Assembly: GCF_003576645.1 (NCBI RefSeq)
Contig: NC_044917.1
Span: 2,231,923 to 2,295,922 of the forward strand
Reading direction: 5' to 3'
DNA length: 64,000 nt
DNA from: Ipomoea triloba
Taxonomy: Eukaryota > Streptophyta > Magnoliopsida > Solanales > Convolvulaceae
Shown here in pieces: positions 12,288 to 23,186 of the stretch. Position 1 is the first letter of the stretch; the number at the start of each line of letters is the position of its first letter. Position numbers and translations under genes: made by a program. Below the pieces are notes generated by a model, which was not told where the DNA came from, ran no database searches, and saw only the letters and a list, made by a program, of their open reading frames with translations.

Positions 12288-15200
12288 ATGGCTCTGTGTA
12301 CGTGTGCGTCTCCAGGGAATTTGAACAGGTTTGGGGGTTCAGATCTTCAAAAGCCAAGACCTTTCAGCTCTCACTGGTTGCATGGATCGGATCTGCATCT
12401 TCAGTTTCAAAACAAGCCCTTTCAGGTTAGAGATTCTGTTTAATCTTTGAATGGTCAGATTAGTCATTCAGGGTTTTCTAGCAATTTTTTTTTTCATTTT
12501 GGGCATAAATGATACAGTAGTTCTCAATTTTCTATGACAAATATATGTGTCCATGAATGCATATTGTAACATAATATGACTATCTATTAGTCTGGTGGTT
12601 GTCCAATACCTGAGCTGAGCTGTATTTGGCTATGAATTCCTGATTGTTCTGCTTTATTTGTTTATAGATGAATTACAAGAAAAGATCAAGTGGGGTTCAT
12701 GCATCACTAGCAGAGAAAGATGAGTACTACTCACAGAGACCACCAACTCCTCTTTTGGACACTATAAACTATCCAATTCACATGAAGAATCTGTCTATAA
12801 AGGTAAGGAGTTATGTAAAGAAATTATCAATGCCAGTTCTGTATCTATTATCTAAAAGGTTGCTGTGTTGCATATTCATGTGTATGAAGTTATGAACTCT
12901 GATATGAATTTTAAATAATAGGAACTGAATCAACTTGCAATCGAGCTCCGCTCTGATGTAATATTCAATGTTTCAAAGACTGGGGGTCACCTTGGCTCCA
13001 GTCTTGGTGTGGTTGAGCTGACAGTGGCCCTTCATTATGTGTTCAATGCACCACAAGATAAGATACTATGGGATGTTGGTCATCAGGTAATGGTTGGTTT
13101 CAGCAACATTGCGTTCATTGTCCTTAGTATGTATGGGTTGTGAAGGTGATGGTGTTGAATTGTGCAGTCGTACCCTCATAAAATTTTGACTGGTAGAAGG
13201 GAGAAGATGCCAACTATTAGACAGACAAATGGGCTGGCAGGCTTTACTAAGCGTTCAGAGAGCGAGTACGATTGTTTTGGGACTGGCCACAGTTCAACCA
13301 CCATCTCTGCAGGCTTAGGTTGTCTTTCTTTTATGAATTGAGATGAATCTGAAATCTATTTGTTTCAAGCTAGATTTCCTCGATCATCTGTCATGGTTCA
13401 TAGTCTTTCTTGTTAATACCCCTATCTTCGCTCTTTAGTTCTGAAGTTTAATATGATGGGTGACAGGGATGGCGGTGGGAAGAGACCTGAAAGGAAGGAA
13501 AAACAATGTTATTGCTGTTATAGGTGATGGTGCGATGACAGCAGGTCAGGCTTATGAAGCAATGAACAATGCAGGTTACCTGGATTCTGACATGATTGTT
13601 ATCCTTAATGACAACAAACAAGTCTCTTTACCAACTGCTACTCTAGACGGGCCAATTCCTCCTGTAGGTGCTCTCAGTAGCGCTTTGAGCCGGTTACAGT
13701 CCAACCGGCCTCTTAGAGAACTGAGAGAAGTTGCTAAGGTTAGAGCAAGTATGACTAAAAATAAAATGTTCCAGGGAGAGAATAATAAGATATTGAAGAA
13801 AGTTTGTTATGCAGGGAGTTACAAAGCAGATTGGGGGACCGATGCATGAGCTTGCAGCAAAAGTTGATGAATATGCTCGCGGGATGATCAGTGGCTCTGG
13901 ATCAACACTGTTTGAAGAGCTTGGACTTTATTATATTGGTCCTGTTGATGGCCATAACATTGATGATCTTGTATCTATTCTGCAAGAAGTGAAGAGCACA
14001 AAGACTACTGGTCCAGTTCTAATCCATGTTGTTACTGAGAAGGGGAGAGGCTATCCTTATGCTGAAAAAGCAGCAGACAAATACCACGGTAATCAATCGA
14101 TCATTTCCAAACTTATGCATAATCCATCACTTGAAAATTTGATGCCTCATGTGTTATACTACTACTTTCAGGAGTGACGAAATTTGATCCTGCAACTGGA
14201 AAACAATTCAAAGCCAGTGCAAAAACCCAGTCTTATACAACATACTTTGCAGAGGCTTTGATTGCAGAAGCAGAGGCAGATAAAGACATAGTTGCAATCC
14301 ACGCTGCGATGGGGGGTGGGACAGGCTTGAACCTTTTCCAACGCCGCTTCCCAACACGCTGCTTTGATGTTGGGATAGCAGAACAGCATGGAGTAACTTT
14401 TGCTGCTGGGTTGGCCTGTGAAGGCCTTAAGCCTTTCTGTGCAATATATTCATCTTTCATGCAAAGAGCTTATGACCAGGCAAGTCGCCATTTCCAACTA
14501 AGCCTCTGAAGTTACTTTCACAACTATCTTAAATCAAATTTTACGAACTTGAACAACTTTTGCAGGTAGTGCACGATGTGGATTTACAGAAGCTGCCAGT
14601 AAGGTTTGCAATGGACAGGGCGGGTCTGGTTGGATCTGACGGTCCCACACATTGTGGCGCTTTCGATGTTACCTTCATGGCATGTCTTCCAAACATGGTA
14701 GTGATGGCTCCTTCTGATGAGGCCGAGCTATTTCATATGGTAGCAACTGCTGCCGCCATAGATGACAGACCAAGCTGTTTGCGGTACCCAAGAGGGAACG
14801 GGGTGGGCGTTGTGCTGCCGCCTGGCAACAAAGGCACCCCTCTCGAGGTTGGTAGAGGCCGGATATTGATGGAAGGAGAAAGAGTGGCTCTCGTGGGATA
14901 TGGAACAGCAGTGCAGAGCTGCTTATCTGCAGCTGCTTTATTGGAAACTCGTGGCTTACGAGTAACTGTTGCAGATGCAAGGTTTTGCAAGCCTTTGGAC
15001 CATGCTCTTATACGCAGCTTGGCAAAGTCACACGAGGTGATGATCACAGTGGAAGAAGGATCAATAGGGGGCTTTGGATCTCATGTCGCTCAGTTTATGG
15101 CTCTAGACGGTCTCCTTGATGGCAATTTAAAGGTAAGGCTAAAACAACATACATACTAATTACCAACTATTAAAAAAAAAATTCATCATTATATTATGCA

Positions 15201-15588
15201 CAGGAAGGATCAAGATCAATGTCTTTAAATCTCACTCAAAGACACTAACAAACTGTTGAATATTTCTACAATGTTGATAGTACCTGATACAACCGAGTAC
15301 TATTAACACCGGTACTTGATGTATGCCAGATATTATCAATACCACAGAGAAAACCTGTCAATAAAACCAATATATGATTGAAAGGAGTACTTAATAAGTT
15401 GTTGTTTAAAGCCTTACATATTGTAACTTGTGCAGTGGAGGCCTGTGGTTCTTCCAGATCGTTATATTGATCATGGAGCTCCTGCTGACCAATTGGCAGA
15501 AGCTGGTCTCACGCCATCCCATATCGCTGCCACAGTATTTAACATTCTGGGAAAAGCAAGAGAGGCTCTGGAGATCATGACGACATAG
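12288..15588 (+). CDS. DXS: 1-deoxy-D-xylulose-5-phosphate synthase, plastid (DXS, class I type)
   Basis: ThDP-dependent first enzyme of the plastid MEP pathway: pyruvate plus glyceraldehyde-3-phosphate gives DXP and CO2, feeding carotenoids, chlorophyll side chains, gibberellins and plastid terpenes. Nine exons give 720 residues, the normal plant length: 12288-12425, 12668-12802, 12922-13086, 13168-13318, 13467-13738, 13815-14088, 14172-14479, 14566-15132, 15436-15588. Residues 1 to about 55 form a plastid transit peptide beginning MALC, typical of class I DXS. The ThDP motif runs from GDG (216-218) to NDN (244-246). The catalytic Glu449 is in AEQHG, followed by the pyrimidine domain ([18 protein letters not shown]) and a C-terminal transketolase domain. 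Intron 7 is GC-AG. Residue 452 is Gly where the family almost always has Ala (EQHAVTFAAG). All other key residues are intact, so the enzyme should be active. Confidence 0.97.
14480..14565 (+). other. GC-AG intron 7 of DXS
   Basis: The exon ends in GACCAG and the intron begins GCAAGT, the classic GC donor with otherwise perfect U1 complementarity. It ends TTTTGCAG. Only this junction gives the conserved [11 protein letters not shown] sequence in frame. Confidence 0.92.
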
Positions 15589-16510
15589 CAGTAGTAAACT
15601 CACTGTAATGACTTCACTAGTGTAAAAAGGCAGATATTATGTATAACATTATCAATGTTTTGGCCACCAAATAGAGGCTTTTTTCTTTCTTTCTTATTTT
15701 CGGTATTACCCTGCAGTTTTCATTCGTGGTGATTAAATCCAACAATTCTAAAAACAGAATTTACTCGCAAAATTTCTGTTTTGGGTGCTCTTGCCATATT
15801 AATTTCTCCGTTACCTTCAACTCAAATTGTTCAATTATCAGTTTGGGAAGTAAGAGGAGAAAAGTGAGTGTTGAACTATATTTTCATCATCATTATGTCA
15901 TTGGTCAAAAGTATATTCTCTCTAAGTCAGAAAGAAAGACAATAACTTATAGTTTTTCATTTTCTTGACTGCAACCTAAATTTAAGTACTTGCATTTGAT
16001 TGTAACAAGTTCTGCAAAAGGATGGAAATCTATATCAAATATGGAGTAATGCTCATTGATCAAGTGCAAACGCTGATGAAACTAGGCATAATAAATTTTA
16101 AAAAGTTAAATAAAAACAACATATTCCCATTTAGAAATGAAACAAGTGAATCTATAGAAAAGGGAAAAGACAAGAGAGAGAGAGAGAATAATTAATTGCT
16201 CCTAAGATTTTGCAGGATATTTTTCTTAAATCACCTGATGTCATTGGACATACACGGAAAAAAAAGCATAATTGAACAAATACACAAGTATTATTACACT
16301 ACCACATTTCCATCCCCAGTTCTCATGTAAATAGCTTTATATTTGTATCTTAAGCTGGAGCATAGATTTTGAGCCTTTCTTAAATAGATCCACTAATTGA
16401 TCTCTAGTTTGTACATGTGATGTAGAAATCAATCACAGCTAAATCTTTTCACATATTAAACAACAATCTACCTAATATGTTTGTTATTTCATGGAAAACT
16501 AGATTGTTGA
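15589..16510. other. Intergenic region downstream of DXS
   Basis: About the first 100 bases look like DXS 3' UTR. The remainder is AT-rich with a short GA microsatellite near 16172-16188. I see no gene. Confidence 0.45.
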
Positions 16511-17200
16511 TGTTATGGAATATATATTTAATATATGGAATCTCTATAGATTAGGCAGTCTTAGGGATTTAGGTAAGTAAGGCAGAAAACTTGTTTCCTA
16601 TTCGTAGTCTCTAACACCTATTTATAGGTTTTGTATTCTCTTTTCTATATGACGGTATAAGACAACATATTCATAAATTCTCTCTTTACTTTCGTAACAT
16701 GATATGTGAGCCTTTACTATAATTTTTTCGCTCCGTTGTCGTCACCCGTGTGAGCCTCACACGTCACCATCCTCCGTTGCCACTCTCCTACGCGCTGGTG
16801 CATGAGGTTTCTCCAATAAGAAAACGTTTTGGTCAGCTCTTCCTGGGTCGCCAGAGTTCGTTTACCTTGGATACGGACTTGGTTTAGACAATTGTGTGTG
16901 TGTTTTTTTTTCTTCACGATCACTTTGTCTCGTACACATTCAGGCTTGAATTTTGTGTATTTGTGATCTGTTTCTAGTTTGATGCATCTGCCAAGTTGAT
17001 CTTGTTCTCTGCTAATGAGTTTGCTGAGTTGGAGCCCGTTTCTTGTTTTGGTGTTGCTTCTCAGGTTTGATGCTCATTGTCGTTTGGAGCATGCTTCCCT
17101 TTCGTTGGTAAAGAATGTGTCCTCCGGTAATGGTAATGGTGTTTTTTTTGTGATGCGTACCTAACGGTGCATATTTATGTTGTGCATTTTTTAACCTTGA
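16511..17200 (+). mobile_element. Copia-like LTR retrotransposon remnant (one LTR plus leader)
   Basis: A 189-base segment, 16511-16699, begins TGTTATGG and ends CGTAACA, giving the short inverted TGTTA/TAACA termini of an LTR. Inside it is AT-rich with a TATA-like area and a TTTGTATTCTC-type stretch common in plant copia LTRs. Directly after it comes TGATATGTGAGC, which matches 9 of 12 bases of the initiator-Met-tRNA primer binding site (TGGTATCAGAGC). The following 500 bases are more GC-rich, non-repetitive and frame-broken, like a decayed gag leader. No second LTR, protease or polymerase is visible, so it is a truncated remnant. It lies about 760 bases upstream of the Pumilio start codon. 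Confidence 0.6.
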
Positions 17201-17961
17201 GTGATGTATATTTGTATATTGGTGCGGTCAGTGTAATTTAAATTTTTTCAAATTTAATTTTTATTTCTTTTAATTTTTTAAGTGGGTCCTATACTGTATT
17301 GCCTCTTCTTTTTGGCACGCCACTTTGTCATCTTAAGCGGTCCATCAATTAAATTTCTATATTTGATTTTAACATTAACACCATGCACGGGGCGAAACCC
17401 TTGTTGTGTCTCTGTATCAAAACTCACTCTGATCTTCCTTAAACACCATGCACGTAAATTTCCACACATTACCAAAGAAACATTCAGAGCTCTCCTTGTT
17501 ATCCCTACCTACTCGTAGGTATTATTATTATTACTATGATGTTCCAGTTTTGGCCTTCCTGAATTTTCTCAACTTCTCGTTATCATTTCCTAAATCCTAA
17601 TCTGCTCTTCTGAATCAACCTCTGTAAAGGAATTCTTCATCTGTACATGCATGTATGTAATGTATAATCCAGAAATGAAGGCCGATGTGATTAAACACAC
17701 ACTCATCTTTCGATGTGTTCAACGATTATCTTCACTGGATTGCTGAGAAATTTCACTTTTTTGTATGAAATTCATCCAGATTTGTAGAGGCAGGCTTGCG
17801 GATGATCTCCGATGATGTTGATATGTGAATTGAAGTAAAGAGGTGTGTAGTGATTTACATTTATTATTGTGTTGTGTTTATGTTTTGTGTTATGCGATGA
17901 ATTTTATTTTAATTGATGTTATTGAATTAGTTTGAGGTGGTTGTGCTTAGGGTTAGCTGAG
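17201..17961 (+). promoter_or_regulatory. Probable promoter and 5' leader region of the Pumilio gene
   Basis: This holds the upstream region and probably the 5' UTR of the Pumilio gene, but no TATA box or start site stands out. Bases 17261-17289 are identical to 10871-10899, a shared repeat fragment. An in-frame TTG at 17932 extends the reading frame, but the first real ATG is at 17962. Confidence 0.4.
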
Positions 17962-20900
17962 ATGATTACTAGTCGTAGTGAAGAAGACAACAACCTTAGT
18001 ACGAGGAATCATGGGCTGGGCGGCGATACTGGGAAGGGAATGAGAGGAGGATCCAGTTCTAATGGAAACGTAGAGAGTAAGAAATCGTTGGAAAGTGAGT
18101 TGGAGTTAATGGTGAAACGACAGCAACAACAGATTGATCGGAGCATGTTGTTTGAGAGGGAGAGTGAGCTGAATATATTTAGGAGTGGCAGTGCCCCTCC
18201 CACTGTGGAAGGATCACTCAGTGCTGTGGGGAGTCTGTTTAGGAACCCGAACTTTTCGTTGTTTGATAATGGTAATGGTAATGGTGGTAGCGGGGGAGCT
18301 TTGACAGAAGAAGAGATCAGATCACACCCTGCTTACTTAGCATATTACTATTCCCACGAGAATCTTAATCCTAGGCTGCCCCCTCCCCTGCTGTCGAGGG
18401 AGGATTGGCGGGTTGCTCAGAGGTTTCAGCAGGCGGGTGGGAGTGCGTTTAGCGGGATTGTGGATTGGAGGAGCAATGGATTTCTGGACGAAGGTGGCAG
18501 TTCATCGTTATTCTCGATGCAGCCTAGGTTGTCCCCTCAGATGGTAGAGGATGACTTGATGAAGTTGAGGAAGGCTGCTGTTAGCAATCTTCCCAGGAAA
18601 AATTCTGTTGAACAGTTAGACCAACAGGCTGCTGGTTCGGCTGAGGGAGCCATGTCTGGGATGGGCATAAGGAGGAAGAGTTTTGCTAACATAGTTCAGG
18701 TGATTGATCTCATCCTCTGTGAATTCTTAAGTGGCTTGCTGGAATTTTCTTAATGCGTTTGATAGGTACAATGTATGTTTCTGACTTCTGCCAATGTTGT
18801 TCTGTTCTTGCCATGATCTTGATTCTTCGAAATTTGTGATTAAAGTTGCATTTATTCAGAAAACTGCTTTTGCAGGAGGGACTTGACCAACCTGCAACGT
18901 TATCAGATCGCGTGGAGTCTACCCAAGCTTTGCATACGCTGCAAGCTCCCCCGGGGTTTTCTAGAGTTCAGAAAGTTAAAAATTCCTTTACAAGGTCGTC
19001 TGCCACAGCTCCTCCCTTGGATTCATCTCTGGCAAGGAGTAGAACACCCGAGCCTCATCCCGTTGCAAGATCGAGTCCAGGCCTTGCCAATGGAGTAAGT
19101 ATTGCTGGCTCCAAGAACCTTACTGTTCTTCCATCTGAGATGAGTGAAGTTGCTGAGTTAGCAGCCTCTTTGACCGGGCTAAGTTTGCCAAGTAATCAAC
19201 GTCTTAAAGACGATGGTCTGCTGCATTCTCAGCTTCAAATGAGAGTGTCAAATGGCGAGGAGCAGCAGCAATTTATTGACAAGTCTGGAGCTAAGAGGTT
19301 GGGTAGTGCCACTGACTATGTTGGTCGGGTAAGTGACAAAAAAATTGTATCGGCCCTTCACAATTCTAATTTGGATTTTGAGGGGAAAATGAACTTGCTT
19401 AGAAGAAGATCTTTAGCCAACCTTCAATCGCCACCGAGTGCTACAGAAGTTGCAAGTATGGATAACTCTAATGCTCTCCTCCAAGTTGATAATTTCCCTT
19501 CTGGGGATGGACATAGAGGAGGGTATACATATGGTCAGAAGCTAAACATGGCAATGAACAACAAGCTTGATATAGGTTACTAACCTTAAACCTTGTCCAT
19601 CAAATTTAAACCTTAATTTGGTCTGTTTGTCTTGCTCACATGTATGGATCTCTTACAGGCTCTCATTTAAAAGGTGCGAATGGGCTCAACTCAAGGAGTG
19701 AAAGAAATGAGGCTAGGCCAAATCTTCAGTCCCCGGTTACAGATTCATGGAAAATCCAGTATCTGAAGAAAGCTGCTTGTTACGCGAGGAATACAATGGC
19801 TGTGCCAGATCACCGCTCTCAAGGAAGAAATTTTATAGGAACTTCCCATGCCTATGGAGATTTGCAAGGTCTCGAAAAGGTGTACATTGAAGCCTTACTT
19901 GAACAACAAAGGCAACTGTACCAGTCACCCTCTGTACATAATTGCGATAGCTTAGGTAATCAGTACCATGGGAATCACGATTCTTGTCAAGGAAATAGAA
20001 CAGTTAATTCTTTGCACCCCAGGGTTGGGTCTAGAAGTTCTTCGTTTCAGAATGAGCATCCACGCGTTTCCTCTACATACAAAAACTCAACTGGGGAACC
20101 TGCACGCATGTGGCATTCGGAGAGTGATCCAAAAGTTGAAGGAAGATTGGCCTCATCACTATTAGAGGAGCTAAAGAGCAACAAAGCCAGATCCATAGAC
20201 CTCATAGATGTCCTCAACCATGTTGTAGAATTCAGGTATGCTTAGCTTAAACTGCATTCTTCTCAAGTGTGCTTAATCAGCTTTCTTTTCTTGAAACGTC
20301 TCTATTTCTATCGTTTAGCACGGATCAGTATGGAAGTCGCTTCATCCAGCAGAAACTCGAAACTGCCAGCACCGAGGACAAGATGAAGATATTCCCAGAA
20401 ATCATTCCCCATGCTCGAAATTTGATGACTGATGTGTTCGGCAACTATGTCATACAGAAGGTATGTTATTTCATCATCCAATGACAGTAAATATGAATGT
20501 TCTGTAGATGATTGAATTGATTCATTCATTAAATGTACAGTTTCTTCAGCATGGCACAGAGAGTCAAAGAAAAGAGTTAGCTACCCAACTTATTGGTCAT
20601 GTTTTGCCTCTAACTCTTCAGATGTATGGTTGCAGAGTTATTCAAAAGGTTGATTCCCGTACCTTATCCCTTGATATTTGTCAGCTACTTTCTATACACA
20701 AGAGACAGTGTGTGCATTTAATGATAAAAGAATACACACACACACACACACATATATATTCATCTTGTTATTCCAAAAATAAGGTGATGAAAGAGGCTAA
20801 GTTATGCAGACAAAGTTACCTATATTGAGAGCCTTTAGTAAGAGGAAGAGTATGCTAAATAGTTTATTGAACTTGATTCCTTAATATTGTTGTCTTCTTC

Positions 20901-22148
20901 TCTTCTCTTTGAGACCATACATGCAATGCCATATCAAAATCACAGGCACTGGAGGTTGTTGATGTTGAGCAGCAGACGCAGATGGTTTCAGAACTTGATG
21001 GTTCTGTTATGAAGTGTGTTCGTGATCAGAATGGGAACCACGTGATCCAGAAGTGCATAGAGTGCGTCCCTCAAGATCGAATTCGTTTTATTATATCATC
21101 ATTTTTTGGACAAGTCGTGGCTTTATCAACGCACCCATATGGGTGCCGTGTCATTCAGGTTTGGACAGGCTTTTCTTTCTTATTACCCTGATGACATCCA
21201 TTTCCATCAATCATATTCCACTTCGTTTACTTTTGCAGAGAGTCCTTGAGCACTGCGATGACCCTGAGATGCAAAACATTATCATGGATGAGATCATGCA
21301 ATCTGTGTGCACTCTAGTGCAAGATCAATATGGGAACTACGTCATTCAGGTATTTCAATTCTTTCTTGAACTAAACAGTATCTTTTCTCATCTTTGCGGT
21401 TACATAGTCGATGTAACAGCTTTTGGTAACATCTAAACGCTTTGCTTATTGTTGTCACTCATGGTTCATTGTCAATGAAGGTTGTCTCTCATGGTTCATT
21501 CTTGAACTAAACATATTGTATTTATCTACATTTGCATGCTGCTTCATTGGTTCTGATTGTAGCTTTCCTTTAACTTGATTAGCATGTACTGCAACATGGT
21601 AAGCCACACGAGCGCTCTTCTATCATAAGCAAGCTTGCAGGACAGATTGTTAAGATGAGCCAGCAGAAATTTGCTTCTAATGTTGTTGAGAAGTGCTTGA
21701 TATTTGGCACTCCCGAGGAGCGCAAACTTTTGGTGAATGAGATGCTTGGTTCCACAGACGAAAATGAGCCACTACAGGTGTGTATATCTATCTCATTATT
21801 GCATCAAAACCACCCACTTTGTTGTTCCTAACCTCATCTTCTATTCTGAATTCCCTAGCTAACCAAAGAATGCTTAAACTCCTCTGGCTATAGGTGATGA
21901 TGAAAGACCCTTTTGGAAACTATGTTGTGCAGAAGGTTCTCGAGACCTGTGATGACCAGAGTCGGGAACTAATCCTCTCACGCATCAAGGTTCATCTAAC
22001 TGCTCTCAAGAGGTACACTTATGGCAAGCATATTGTATCTCGTGTTGAGAAGCTCATCGCAACAGGAGGTGAGAACAACCTTACTTGTCACGTTATCTAT
22101 GAATCCCCAGACATAGCTCAATTGGTTGACCAGTTCAAAGATAGTTAA
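17962..22148 (+). CDS. Pumilio/PUF-family RNA-binding protein
   Basis: Cytoplasmic regulator that binds 3' UTRs and represses or destabilises mRNAs. Nine exons give 1012 residues, as in plant APUM1-6-type proteins: 17962-18699, 18876-19575, 19659-20235, 20319-20460, 20541-20648, 20946-21158, 21239-21349, 21583-21777, 21894-22148. The N-terminal 670 residues are low complexity and hold the plant Pumilio nucleic-acid-binding-protein motif [20 protein letters not shown] near residue 65. The C-terminal domain from about residue 672 has eight PUF repeats. Their base-contacting residues read in order S/R/Q, N/Y/Q, C/R/Q, N/H/Q, C/R/Q, N/Y/Q, S/N/E, N/Y/Q, the same as human PUM1, so the predicted target is UGUANAUA. 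The start is the first ATG; a non-ATG codon extends the frame upstream. The N-terminus resembles the APUM4-like group, but this subfamily call is uncertain. Confidence 0.95.
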
Positions 22149-23186
22149 TAGTTCTGCTTCACTAACCCTATTTTGGGCACTAGTGTACAACCTGTAAACC
22201 GTTGAACCACATCCCGTGGTTTACCTCTTTCACTAGGACTCCAAGGGAGGAGCAAGTGGGGGCACTCAGGATTGGGGTGAAATTCTTTTCTTTTATGAAT
22301 TATCTTGCCTAATGTTTGTCATGTACAGAGAAGCACATTGCCTTGTCCTCCAATTCCTCTTGAAGTGATCCAGCTTTGAACAACATATGGACAGTTTGTA
22401 CAGCTGATATGGGTGTCAGCTAGCTTCTAGTGGTAAAGCCTTGAACCATTGATTGCATGAGCGGCTTTCAATAAAAGTTCAAAAGCACTCCAGCAGCCAC
22501 CTGAATAAGATTGTACATTGCACCAGTTTTGCTGAGAGCAGAGATGTACATTTGATTCATAACCACAAAGAACCCCCCCAGTGTAAATAATGAATGGCAA
22601 TTTCAGAATGCCAGAGAGTTGACACTTTGAATTACTGCTGTAAATAATAATTCTTTAATCTGCAGGCAATAATATGTACGACAGTTTACGTTTTTGGATT
22701 AATCAATCAGCTCATACGTTTGATACTAATGATCTTGTTTCGTCGATTAACAACATAGTATAATAGAATAAAGCTTAAAATTGACCCCGAAAACAATAGC
22801 CAAGTGAAACATGATTAATGTACTAAAAGATCATGAGTTTAATTCTTGTCAATACCCTCTCAGTCTCTCAGTTGAGACTATCACACAAGGTTGGACTACT
22901 TGTATATCTTAGAATATACATATATACATACAAACACACACACTATCCTTCTTCCCATGAAAATCTCATTATCTGAAAAAATAAATAAATAGCATTGCTA
23001 CATTTGCACCAAAATAGTGAATGCACATTTACAAAGTCCACCTGGGAATTCTAAGTTAAAACCCATTCTAAAATCTTGGAATAATGATATAAAACTGGCA
23101 TGGGCAGCAGAGTAGAAGAAGCAATAAACAGAATTATATCCATCAAGAAAGTATTAGAAAATCATAGGTGTAAAAATTTTGCAATG
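22149..23186. other. Convergent 3' regions of Pumilio and an unknown gene
   Basis: About the first 530 bases look like the Pumilio 3' UTR. The rest is intergenic plus the 3' end of the minus-strand gene. A SINE-like fragment may lie near 22800-22910 (GATCATGAGTTTAATTC). No further gene seen. Confidence 0.4.

Noticed and set aside
17932..17961. Ten-codon N-terminal extension of the Pumilio gene starting at TTG
   Set aside because: It starts with TTG; the first ATG in frame is at 17962 and the extension shows no conserved residues.
18851..18859. Upstream acceptor TTATTCAG for Pumilio exon 2
   Set aside because: It stays in frame but adds residues not usual for the family; TTTTGCAG at 18875 gives the expected VQ-EGL join.
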